Assembly (NCBI RefSeq): GCF_014655595.1
Contig: NZ_BNBL01000008.1
Coordinates: 186,001 to 250,000, forward strand
DNA length: 64,000 nucleotides
Direction: 5' to 3'
Source of the DNA: Streptomyces griseocarneus
GTDB lineage: Bacteria > Actinomycetota > Actinomycetes > Streptomycetales > Streptomycetaceae
The notes below the pieces were generated by a model. It was not told where the DNA came from. It made no database searches and was given only the letters and a program-made list of their open reading frames with translations. Below are positions 26,620-34,171 of the stretch, one piece after another; positions within the stretch are counted from its first letter, which is position 1, and every line of letters starts with the position of its first letter. The position numbers were made by a program, and so were the translations under genes.

Positions 26620-28764
26620 TCACATGCCGGGTACGTACTGGATCAGCAGATCGATGAGCTTGATCCCCGCGAAGGGCGCGACGAGCCCGCCCAGCCCGTA
26701 CAGGCCGAGGTTGCGGCGCAGCAGGGCGTGCGCGGAGGAGGGGGTGTAGCGCACGCCGCGCAGGGCGAGCGGGATCAGCGCGACGATGACGAGGGCGTTG
26801 AAGATGATCGCGGACGTGATGGCCGAGGTGGAGCTGTGCAGCCCCATGACGTTCAGCTTCTCCAGGCCCTCGTAGCCGGCCACGCCGCCGAACATCGCGG
26901 GGACGATCGCGAAGTACTTGGCCACGTCGTTGCAGATGGAGAAGGTGGTGAGCGCGCCGCGGGTGATGAGCAGCTGCTTGCCGACCTCGACGATCTCGAT
27001 GAGCTTGGTGGGGTTGGAGTCGAGGTCGACCATGTTCCCGGCCTCCTTGGCGGCCGGGGTGCCGGTGTTCATGGCGACGCCGACGTCGGCCTGGGCGAGG
27101 GCGGGGGCGTCGTTGGTGCCGTCGCCGGTCATGGCGACGAGGTTGCCGCCGGCCTGTTCCTCGCGGATGCGGGCCAGCTTGGCCTCGGGGGTGGCCTCGG
27201 CGACGTAGTCGTCGACCCCGGCCTCGGCGGCGATGGCCCGGGCGGTGACCGGGTTGTCGCCGGTGACCATGACGGTCTTGATGCCCATGGCCCGCAGTTC
27301 CGCGAAGCGCTCCGCGATGCCGGGCTTGACGACGTCCTTGAGGTGGACGGCGCCGAGGATCCGCGTCCCCTCGGGGTCCTCGACCGCCACGAGCAGCGGG
27401 GTGCCGCCCGCCGCGGCGATGGAGTCGGCGATCCGCCCGGCCTCCTCGGGCACGTGCCCGCCGCGCCGGTGGACCCACTGCATCACCGCGGCGCCGGCGC
27501 CTTTGCGGATGCGGCAGAAGTCGCCGTCGAAGGCGAAGTCGACGCCGCTCATGCGGGTCCCGGCGGAGAAGGGCACGAAGCGGCCGTGGGCGAAGTCGCC
27601 GGCGGCGTGCCGGATTCCGTACCGCTCGGCGAGCTCGACGACGGACCGGCCCTCGGGCGTCTCGTCGGACAGCGAGGCCAGCTGCGCCGCGTCGGCCAGG
27701 AGCTCGTGCGCGACGCCCTGGACGGGGACGAAGGAGGCGGCCCGGCGGTTGCCGAGGGTGATGGTGCCGGTCTTGTCCAGCAGCAGCGTGTCGACGTCGC
27801 CCGCCGCCTCCACGGCCCGGCCCGAGAGGGCGATGACGTTGCGCTGGACGAGGCGGTCCATGCCGGCGATGCCGATGGCGGAGAGCAGGGCGCCGATGGT
27901 GGTCGGGATCAGCGTGACGAGCAGCGCGACGAGCACGGTGATGCTCTGCGGGGCGCCCGACCAGCTGGCCATGGGCTGGAGGGAGACCACGGCCAGGATG
28001 AAGATCACGGTGAGCGAGGCGAGCAGGATGTTCAGCGCCAGCTCGTTGGGGGTCTTCTGCCGGCTGGTGCCCTCGACCAGGGCGATCATGCGGTCCAGGA
28101 ACGTGTTGCCGGCGCGCGAGGTGATCCGGACGACGATCCGGTCGGAGAGCACCGCGGTGCCGCCGGTGACGCTGGAACGGTCGCCTCCGGCTCCCCGGAT
28201 GACCGGGGCCGACTCGCCCGTGATGGCCGATTCGTCCACGGCCGCCACGCCGTCGACGACCTCTCCGTCGCCGGGGATGACCTCCCCCGCGTCCACGACG
28301 ACGACGTCGTGCGGGCGCAGTTCCCCGGCCCGGACGCGCTCCTCCTCCCAGTCGCGCCGGTCCATGCCCACCCGCCAGGAGCGCAGCCGCCTGGCGACGG
28401 TGGCGCCCCGGGTCCGGCGCAGCGTCTCGGCCTGGGCCTTGCCGCGCCCCTCGGCGACGGCCTCGGCGAGGTTGGCGAAGACGACGGTGAGCCAGAGCCA
28501 GACGCTGATGAGCCAGGTGAAGACGGAGGGGTCCAGGACGGCCGAGAGGGTGGTGAGGGCGGAGCCCACCTCGACGACGAAGAGCACCGGGTGCTTGACC
28601 ATCGCCCTCGGGTGCAGCTTGCGCAGCGCGTCGGGGAAGCAGGCGATCAGCTGCCGGGGGTCGACGAGACCGCCGGACACGCGGCGGTGGCGGCGCCGGG
28701 CGGGCCGGCCGGGCGTCGGCGGTATGAGGTCCTGTTCGGGGGCTTCGGGCGCCAGGTGCAGCAT
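26620..28764 (-). CDS. kdpB: K+-transporting ATPase subunit B, orphan
   Basis: A 714-residue P-type ATPase clearly of the KdpB type: phosphorylation motif LLLDKTGTITLGNR, TGES in the actuator domain (DESAITGESAPVI), MTGDGTNDAPALAQADVG in the P domain, and the SICNDVAKYFAIVPA helix with the Asp and Lys needed for ion coupling in KdpB. It is full length. KdpB works only with KdpA (channel) and KdpC, yet neither is adjacent: upstream is speB, downstream the ABC exporter. No good ribosome site precedes the ATG at 28764; a GTG near 28680 is an alternative start. Confidence 0.9.
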   Translation of the reverse strand: MLHLAPEAPEQDLIPPTPGRPARRRHRRVSGGLVDPRQLIACFPDALRKLHPRAMVKHPVLFVVEVGSALTTLSAVLDPSVFTWLISVWLWLTVVFANLAEAVAEGRGKAQAETLRRTRGATVARRLRSWRVGMDRRDWEEERVRAGELRPHDVVVVDAGEVIPGDGEVVDGVAAVDESAITGESAPVIRGAGGDRSSVTGGTAVLSDRIVVRITSRAGNTFLDRMIALVEGTSRQKTPNELALNILLASLTVIFILAVVSLQPMASWSGAPQSITVLVALLVTLIPTTIGALLSAIGIAGMDRLVQRNVIALSGRAVEAAGDVDTLLLDKTGTITLGNRRAASFVPVQGVAHELLADAAQLASLSDETPEGRSVVELAERYGIRHAAGDFAHGRFVPFSAGTRMSGVDFAFDGDFCRIRKGAGAAVMQWVHRRGGHVPEEAGRIADSIAAAGGTPLLVAVEDPEGTRILGAVHLKDVVKPGIAERFAELRAMGIKTVMVTGDNPVTARAIAAEAGVDDYVAEATPEAKLARIREEQAGGNLVAMTGDGTNDAPALAQADVGVAMNTGTPAAKEAGNMVDLDSNPTKLIEIVEVGKQLLITRGALTTFSICNDVAKYFAIVPAMFGGVAGYEGLEKLNVMGLHSSTSAITSAIIFNALVIVALIPLALRGVRYTPSSAHALLRRNLGLYGLGGLVAPFAGIKLIDLLIQYVPGM

Positions 28765-28824
28765 CAGGGGTGTGACCTTCGGCGGTGTGGGCGGCAGGAA
28801 ATGACCGCCTCAGCAAACCGCTTG

Positions 28825-28847
28825 AGGGCACGCCCCCGGCGTGCCCT
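28825..28847 (-). terminator. Hairpin between speB and kdpB
   Basis: AGGGCACGC and GCGTGCCCT form a 9-bp stem with a CCCCG loop in the 174-bp gap, 92 bp after the speB stop. It may end the speB transcript or fold in the kdpB leader. Read on the minus strand, a GTAAAGACCGTGTAAG stretch lies just upstream of it and could be a promoter or response-regulator site. Confidence 0.5.
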
Positions 28848-28938
28848 TACGTGCCCTTGTCGCCCGACGGGCCCGGACTTACACGGTCTTTACGCCGCTG
28901 CCGGAACCGCCGGGGCGTCCGCGCCCGGAGGCGGTGCC

Positions 28939-29910
28939 TCAGCCGCGCGCGGCGGCGATCTGCCGCGACATGATCGTCGTCAGCTCGTAGGCCGCGTGCG
29001 AGGCCGCGACCGAGGTGATCTCGGCGTGGTCGTACGCGGGCGCGACCTCGACCAGGTCGGCGGAGACCAGGTTGCAGTCGGACAGGCCGCGGATGATCTC
29101 CAGCAGCTCGCGGGAGGTCAGGCCGCCCGCCTCCGGCGTGCCGGTGCCGGGCGCGTGGGCCGGGTCCAGGACGTCGATGTCGATGGAGATGTACAGCGGG
29201 CGGTCGCCGACGCGCTGGCGCAGCTGGTCGGCGATCTCGTCGACGCCACGGCGCATCACGTCCGCGGAGGTGACGATGCCGAAGCCCATCTTCTCGTCGT
29301 CGGTGAGGTCCTTCTTGCCGTACAGCGGGCCGCGCGTGCCGACGTGGGACAGCGCCTCGGTGTCGAGGATGCCCTCCTCGACGGCACGGCGGAACGGCGT
29401 GCCGTGGGTGTACTCGGCGCCGAAGTAGGTGTCCCAGGTGTCCAGGTGCGCGTCGAAGTGCAGCAGGGCGACGGGGCCGTGCTTCTTGGCCACCGAGCGC
29501 AGCAGCGGCAGGGCGATGGTGTGGTCGCCGCCGAGGGTCATCATGCGGGCGCCGGTGCCCAGCAGGTCGTCGGCCGCGGCCTCGATGGTCTCGACGGCCT
29601 CGTCGATGTTGAACGGGTTCGCGGCGATGTCGCCGGCGTCCGCGACCTGTGCGAGGGCGAAGGGCGAGGCGTCCTGGGCCGGGTTGTACGGGCGCAGCAG
29701 GCGCGAGGCCTCGCGGATGGCGTTGCCGCCGAAGCGGGCGCCGGGGCGGTAGGAGACGCCGGTGTCGAACGGCACGCCGACGACGGCGACGTCGGCCGTG
29801 CCGACCTCGTCGAGGCGCGGCAGGCGGGCGAACGTCGCGGGGCCCGCGTAGCGCGGGATGCGGGAGGAGTCGACGGGGCCGCGCGGTTCACGGGGGGCGG
29901 GGGTGCTCAT
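28939..29910 (-). CDS. speB: Agmatinase / ureohydrolase family
   Basis: A 323-residue manganese ureohydrolase. The two metal motifs are GGDHTIALP plus HFDAHLDTWD, and SIDIDVLDPAHAPGTGTPE. Family members hydrolyse agmatine, guanidinobutyrate or similar guanidino compounds to urea plus an amine; streptomycete members are often annotated agmatinase, but the substrate cannot be read from sequence. The ATG at 29910 (MSTPAPREPRGPVDSSRIPRY) is chosen over a 37-residue upstream extension with no family similarity. A small palindrome sits in the gap to the divergent gene. Confidence 0.88.
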   Translation of the reverse strand: MSTPAPREPRGPVDSSRIPRYAGPATFARLPRLDEVGTADVAVVGVPFDTGVSYRPGARFGGNAIREASRLLRPYNPAQDASPFALAQVADAGDIAANPFNIDEAVETIEAAADDLLGTGARMMTLGGDHTIALPLLRSVAKKHGPVALLHFDAHLDTWDTYFGAEYTHGTPFRRAVEEGILDTEALSHVGTRGPLYGKKDLTDDEKMGFGIVTSADVMRRGVDEIADQLRQRVGDRPLYISIDIDVLDPAHAPGTGTPEAGGLTSRELLEIIRGLSDCNLVSADLVEVAPAYDHAEITSVAASHAAYELTTIMSRQIAAARG

Positions 29911-30052
29911 GCTGGGGCCTCTCGGATCACGGACGGGGCGCCGACGGGTCACGGTCACGTCAACGCCGGAGCGACTGCCATAGGACGTACCCGAGGGTAG
30001 GCAGGGAGGCGGATTCCGCACATGTACGGAAGTGAAGGGTCCGTTCGTTCAT

Positions 30053-30069
30053 ATGGACACGACGTCCAT
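30053..30069. promoter_or_regulatory. Palindrome between divergent speB and 30097 genes
   Basis: ATGGAC-ACGAC-GTCCAT is a perfect 6+5+6 inverted repeat 27 bp before the rightward ATG, in the 186-bp gap serving both genes. It is a plausible operator. Confidence 0.35.
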
Positions 30070-30096
30070 CGCGCTCAGCCGGGGGAGAATGAGCCC

Positions 30097-30879
30097 ATGC
30101 CGATACCACCCAGCCGTACCGAGTTGATCGATCACCTCGTCCGTACGCGCATCGCGGGCCACGTGGCCACCCCCCGGGAGAACAACCTCGACCACTACCG
30201 CAGGCTCGCGCAGGGCGACCGGCTGTACTGGTTCGGCGTGGAGCTCGGCAACCGGTGGACGGACGAGCAGGACGTGCTGGCCGTCATGGCCGAGCGCTGC
30301 GGCGTCAGCGACGACCTCGAGCACCGGGCGGGCCAGGACACGATCGACCCGGAGCTGACGGTGGCGGCGCTGGAGCGCGCGGCGGCCCTCCTGCGCAAGG
30401 CGGCGGAGGACGGCAAGCGGGTGCTGTTCGCCACCGGCCACCCGGGCGGGCTCCTGGACGTGCACCGCACGACGGCCGGCGCGCTGCGGGCGGCGGGGTG
30501 CGAGATCGTCTCCATCCCCGGCGGGCTGCGGGCGGACGACGGCTCCGTCTACCAGGTCGCGGACGTGGCGGTGTACGAGCGGGGGGCCTCGCTCTGGCAC
30601 ACCCACTCCCCCGCGCCCATGGCCGCCATCCTCGACGGCCTGCGGCTGCAGGGCCGCCCCCAGCCGGACCTGGTGGTCGCCGACCACGGCTGGGCGGGCT
30701 GCGCGGCGCAGCGCGGGATCGACGCGGTGGGCTTCGCCGACTCCAACGACCCGGCCCTCTTCCTCGCCGAGGCCGAGGGCGTCCTGCAGGTGGCGGTGCC
30801 GCTGGACGACCACGTCGCGGACCCGCGCTTCTACGAGCCGATGACGGCGTACCTGCTGGGCGCGGCGGGGCTGCTGTAA
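30097..30879 (+). CDS. Conserved phosphatase-like protein of unknown function
   Basis: A 260-residue soluble protein often annotated as 'phosphatase' in streptomycetes, but I see no classical phosphatase motif. Recognisable stretches are ATPRENNLDHYRRLAQGDRLYWFG, VLFATGHPGGLLDVHR, VVADHGWAGCAAQRGI and VGFADSNDPALFLAEAEG. The ATG at 30097 has a GGGGGAG ribosome site; upstream codons in frame are not credible. It is divergent from speB with no operon partner. Function open. Confidence 0.7.
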   Translation: MPIPPSRTELIDHLVRTRIAGHVATPRENNLDHYRRLAQGDRLYWFGVELGNRWTDEQDVLAVMAERCGVSDDLEHRAGQDTIDPELTVAALERAAALLRKAAEDGKRVLFATGHPGGLLDVHRTTAGALRAAGCEIVSIPGGLRADDGSVYQVADVAVYERGASLWHTHSPAPMAAILDGLRLQGRPQPDLVVADHGWAGCAAQRGIDAVGFADSNDPALFLAEAEGVLQVAVPLDDHVADPRFYEPMTAYLLGAAGLL

Positions 30880-30945
30880 CCGGGCCGCCGCGGCCGTGGC
30901 CGTAGCCGTCGTGGCTGCGTCCGTGGCCGTCGTGGCCGGGCCGGG

Positions 30946-31191
30946 CTAGGCCTCCTGCTTGCCCCAGCGGCCGTTCCAGCCCTTGACGGCCAGCCAGGAG
31001 CCGCCGTAGAGGACGGCGGCCTCGACGGCCCTCAGCGCCAGGCCCGATATCAGCCTGGCGCTGCCGGTGAGTTCGACGACCCGGCCGTGCCAGAGGAACA
31101 GGAAGACGACGCCGAGGGCGATCACGGCCACCCCGGCGGTCATCAACAACCCTCGTACCACGTTGCTCATGGCTGTTTCCGTGCGCGGCAT
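30946..31191 (-). CDS. Small membrane protein
   Basis: An 81-residue protein with two hydrophobic segments (about residues 14-35 and 47-69) and a Lys/Trp-rich C-terminus (KGWNGRWGKQEA). The ATG at 31191 has a GGGAGGGG ribosome site; a second ATG at 31170 is possible. No known domain. It precedes the spacer to the right-hand end of the phosphatase-like gene and follows the TesB gene in the same direction after 47 bp, so it may be cotranscribed. Confidence 0.65.
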   Translation of the reverse strand: MPRTETAMSNVVRGLLMTAGVAVIALGVVFLFLWHGRVVELTGSARLISGLALRAVEAAVLYGGSWLAVKGWNGRWGKQEA

Positions 31192-31238
31192 CGTGTCCCC
31201 TCCCGGCGGTGATCGACTCCAAGAGGGTACGAGGTCGT

Positions 31239-32126
31239 TCAGGCGCGCGGAACGCGGACGACGCCCTCCTGGATGACGGATACGGCCAGCTGCCCGTCGG
31301 CCGTGAAGATCCGGCCCCGCGCGAGCCCCCGGCCGCCCTGGGCGGTGGGGCTCTCCTGGTCGTAGAGCAGCCACTCGTCGGCCCGGAAGGGCCGGTGGAA
31401 CCACATGGCGTGGTCCAGGCTCGCGCCGACGACGTCCCCGACGGCCCAGCCGCCGCGGCCGTGGGCGAGCAGCACGGAGTCCAGGAGCGTCATGTCGGAG
31501 ACGTACGTGGCGAGGCAGATGTGCAGCATCGGGTCGTCGGCCAGTTTGCCGTTCGTCCGGAACCAAACCTGCGACTTCGGCTCGCGCCGCTCGCCGACGC
31601 TGGCCAGCGGCGGCTCGTCCACGTACCGCAGGTCGACGGCGTCGCGCGCCTCCAGGATGCGCTCGACGACCTCGGGGCCGCCCAGGCGGTCGGCGTAGTG
31701 GGGCAGCATCTCCGCGGCGGTGGGCAGGGTGAGCGGGTCCGGCGCCGGGGGCATCGGCTCCTGGTGCTCGAGCCCCTCCTCCTCGCTCTGGAAGGACGCG
31801 GAGAGGTGGAAGATCGGCTGCCCGTGCTGCACGGCGACCACGCGGCGGGTGGTGAAGGAGCGCCCGTCACGGATGCGGTCCACGGTGTAGACGATGGGCA
31901 CCCCGGGATCTCCGGGGCGCAGGAAGTACGAGTGCAGCGAGTGGGCCCGCCGGTCGGCCGGGACCGTGCGCCCGGCGGCGACCAGGGCCTGCGCGGCGAC
32001 CTGGCCGCCGAAGACGCGCGGCACGATGGTGGCGCGGCCGGCGGCGCCGCGGAAGATGTTCTCCTCGATGGGCTCGAGGTCGAGCAGGCCGAGGAGGTCG
32101 TCGAGGGGGGTGAGGGGCTCGTTCAT
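31239..32126 (-). CDS. tesB: Acyl-CoA thioesterase II (TesB)
   Basis: A 295-residue double-hotdog thioesterase hydrolysing acyl-CoAs to free acids. Family stretches include FGGQVAAQALVAAGRTVP, LHSYFLRPGDP, DGRSFTTRRVVAVQHG, SLDHAMWFHRPFRADEWLLYD and GRGLARGRIFTADGQLAVSVIQEG, with the candidate catalytic Asp in the HAMWFH region. It lies 11 bp downstream of an acyl-CoA dehydrogenase gene in the same orientation, giving a two-gene fatty-acyl operon. Confidence 0.92.
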   Translation of the reverse strand: MNEPLTPLDDLLGLLDLEPIEENIFRGAAGRATIVPRVFGGQVAAQALVAAGRTVPADRRAHSLHSYFLRPGDPGVPIVYTVDRIRDGRSFTTRRVVAVQHGQPIFHLSASFQSEEEGLEHQEPMPPAPDPLTLPTAAEMLPHYADRLGGPEVVERILEARDAVDLRYVDEPPLASVGERREPKSQVWFRTNGKLADDPMLHICLATYVSDMTLLDSVLLAHGRGGWAVGDVVGASLDHAMWFHRPFRADEWLLYDQESPTAQGGRGLARGRIFTADGQLAVSVIQEGVVRVPRA

Positions 32127-32137
32127 CGGTGGTCGGC

Positions 32138-33295
32138 CTACAGTCCCATCGACTTGGCGACGATGGAGCGCATGACCTCGCTCGTGCCGCCGTAGATGCG
32201 GCTGACGCGGGTGTCCGCGTACAGGCGGGCGATCGGGTACTCCATCATGTAGCCGTAGCCGCCGTGCAGCTGGAGGCACTTGTCGATGACGACGGCCGCA
32301 CGCTCGGTGGTGAAGAGCTTGGCGGAGGCGGCGTCGGCGGCGGTCAGCTCGCCCGCGTCGTGCGCCTCCAGGGCCCGGTCCACGACCGCCTGCATCGCGT
32401 CGACCTCGGACCGGCAGTCGGCCAGCACGAACTTGGTGTTCTGGAAGGACGCGACCGCCTGGCCGAAGACCGTCCGGTCCCGCACGTACTCCGTGGCGAA
32501 CGCGACGGCCGCGGCCGACTGCGCGTACGCGCCGAAGGCGATGCCCAGGCGTTCCTGCGGCAGGTTGTGCGTGAGGTAGGAGAAGGCCTTGCCCTCCTCG
32601 CCCAGCAGGTCCTGGACGGGCACCTTGACGCCGGTGAAGGACAGTTCGGCGGTGTCGGAGGTCTTCAGGCCCAGCTTCTCCAGCTTGCGGCCGACCGCGT
32701 AGCCCTCGGAGGCGGTGTCGACGACCAGGAGGGAGATGCCGCCGCGCCGGTCCTCGGGGGTGGGCGGGGCGGTCCGCGCGCAGACGATCACGCGGTCGGC
32801 GTGGACGCCGCCGGTGATGAAGGTCTTTGCGCCGTTGAGGACGTAGTGCGTGCCGTCCTGTGACAGCCGGGCGGTGGTCTTCATGCCGGCCAGGTCGGAT
32901 CCGGTGCCGGGCTCGGTCATGGCGATGGCGGTCATCATCTCGCCGGAGACGAAGGCCGGCAGCCAGCGCCGCTTCTGCTCCTCGTTCGCGTACGCGAGGA
33001 GGTACGGCAGGCACAGCGCGGTGTGCACGCCGGCGCTGCCGAAGCTGACGCCCGCGCGGGCGCACTCCTCGGTGATGACGGCCTGGAACTTGAACGTGCT
33101 CTGGCCGGCGCCGCCGTACTCCTCGGGAACCTCGATGCCGAAGACGCCCAGCTTGCCGAGCTTGCGGTAGAAGTCGCGCGGCACGATGCCCGCCTCGCGC
33201 CACTCGTCGTAGTGGGGCACGACCTCGGCGGCGATGAAGTCCCGGATCGTCTCCCGGAAAGCCTCGTGGTCCTCGTTGAAGACGGTGCGGCGCAT
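32138..33295 (-). CDS. Acyl-CoA dehydrogenase
   Basis: A 385-residue FAD-dependent acyl-CoA dehydrogenase. It has the conserved AMTEPGTGSDLAGMKTTA flavin region, GTHYVLNGAKTFITGG, and the C-terminal LHGGYGYMMEYPIARLYADTR and IYGGTSEVMRSIVAK signatures. Chain-length preference is not evident. It forms an operon with tesB. A perfect GCTTGC-TCAG-GCAAGC repeat lies just upstream, a probable binding site for the regulator encoded next (33465-34082) or a FadR-like TetR protein. Confidence 0.93.
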   Translation of the reverse strand: MRRTVFNEDHEAFRETIRDFIAAEVVPHYDEWREAGIVPRDFYRKLGKLGVFGIEVPEEYGGAGQSTFKFQAVITEECARAGVSFGSAGVHTALCLPYLLAYANEEQKRRWLPAFVSGEMMTAIAMTEPGTGSDLAGMKTTARLSQDGTHYVLNGAKTFITGGVHADRVIVCARTAPPTPEDRRGGISLLVVDTASEGYAVGRKLEKLGLKTSDTAELSFTGVKVPVQDLLGEEGKAFSYLTHNLPQERLGIAFGAYAQSAAAVAFATEYVRDRTVFGQAVASFQNTKFVLADCRSEVDAMQAVVDRALEAHDAGELTAADAASAKLFTTERAAVVIDKCLQLHGGYGYMMEYPIARLYADTRVSRIYGGTSEVMRSIVAKSMGL

Positions 33296-33322
33296 GACGG
33301 CTTCCCCTCCCGCTGTGTAAGC

Positions 33323-33338
33323 GCTTGCTCAGGCAAGC
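33323..33338. promoter_or_regulatory. Operator-like repeat upstream of the acyl-CoA dehydrogenase
   Basis: GCTTGC-TCAG-GCAAGC is a perfect 6+4+6 inverted repeat, overlapping a second near-palindrome GTAAGCGCTTGC (33317-33328). It is 28 bp before the start codon, where it would cover the promoter. Confidence 0.5.
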
Positions 33339-33464
33339 TACCGGCAGGTACCGGAGCTGTCCAGATCCCGTTGGCGCGATCCCGACGGGTCCGCTTCGAT
33401 CCGCTTCGGCCCACTTCGGCCCGCTTCCCGGCCCCGCGTGCACCGGCCCGGGCGCGGCGGGTGG

Positions 33465-34082
33465 TCAGGACGAGAGCGCGGCGAGCGCCCCCAGCGCGAG
33501 GCGGCGCAGCAGCCCGGCCGTCGCCGCCCGGCTGGGCAGGGCGCCGGGGCGGCCGAGGTGCGGGGTGGAGTTCAGCAGCCCGAAGACGGCGTGGACGGCG
33601 GCCCGGGCCTCGGCCTCGGCGGCGTCCGGGTGCAGCCGGCGCACCACGTCCACCCACAGCTCGACGTACTGGCGCTGCAGGGAGCGGACCAGCTTGCGGT
33701 CGGTGTCGCGCAGCTGGCCCAGCTCACGGTCGTGGAGGGTGATCAGCGCGCGGTCGTCGAGCGCGAAGTCGATGTGCCCGTCGATGAGCGCGTCGAGCAC
33801 CTCGGCCGGTCCGGCCCCGGCCTCGGCGGCGTCGGCCACGCGCTGCCGGCCGCCCGCGAAGAGCCGGCCGCTGATGCCCACCAGCAGCTCGGCCAGCATC
33901 GCGTCCTTGCCGGCGAAGTGGCGGTAGAGCCCGGGGCCGCTGATGCCGACCGCCGCCCCTATCTCGTCCACCCCGACGCCGTGGAAGCCGCGCTCGGCGA
34001 AGAGCCGGGCGGCCTCCCGGAGGATCTGCTCGCGGCGGGTGGGGGCGGGAGCCGCCTGCGGGCGGGCGGGTGCGTCGTTCAC
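33465..34082 (-). CDS. TetR-family regulator of acyl-CoA catabolism
   Basis: A 205-residue regulator with an N-terminal TetR HTH (RREQILREAARLFAERGFHGVGVDEIGAAVGISGPGLYRHF, residues 16-56) and a helical ligand domain. It starts at a GTG. It is divergent from the carboxylase/HMG-CoA lyase operon, and the 89-bp gap contains two tandem palindromes, so autoregulation and repression of that operon are likely. The ligand may be an acyl-CoA intermediate of leucine breakdown; this is inference from context. Confidence 0.88.
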   Translation of the reverse strand: MNDAPARPQAAPAPTRREQILREAARLFAERGFHGVGVDEIGAAVGISGPGLYRHFAGKDAMLAELLVGISGRLFAGGRQRVADAAEAGAGPAEVLDALIDGHIDFALDDRALITLHDRELGQLRDTDRKLVRSLQRQYVELWVDVVRRLHPDAAEAEARAAVHAVFGLLNSTPHLGRPGALPSRAATAGLLRRLALGALAALSS

Positions 34083-34104
34083 GAAATCGATTCTAGACAG
34101 CGGC

Positions 34105-34150
34105 GTTAGTGGTCGTTAACCTGAAGGCGGATGTGTTAACGCTCATTAAC
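34105..34150. promoter_or_regulatory. Tandem TetR operators of the leucine/isovalerate operon
   Basis: GTTAGTGGTCGTTAAC (34105-34120) and GTTAACGCTCATTAAC (34135-34150) share 12 of 16 positions and lie 30 bp apart centre to centre, about three helical turns on one DNA face. They sit between the divergent TetR gene and accD1. Confidence 0.75.
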
Positions 34151-34171
34151 CGAGCAAGGGAGCTCGAGTCC

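Noticed and set aside
21057..26657. 1866-codon plus-strand open frame
   Set aside because: It runs antisense through the S37 peptidase and ABC exporter genes; its residue pattern is the GC-rich shadow of those genes, with no domain of its own.
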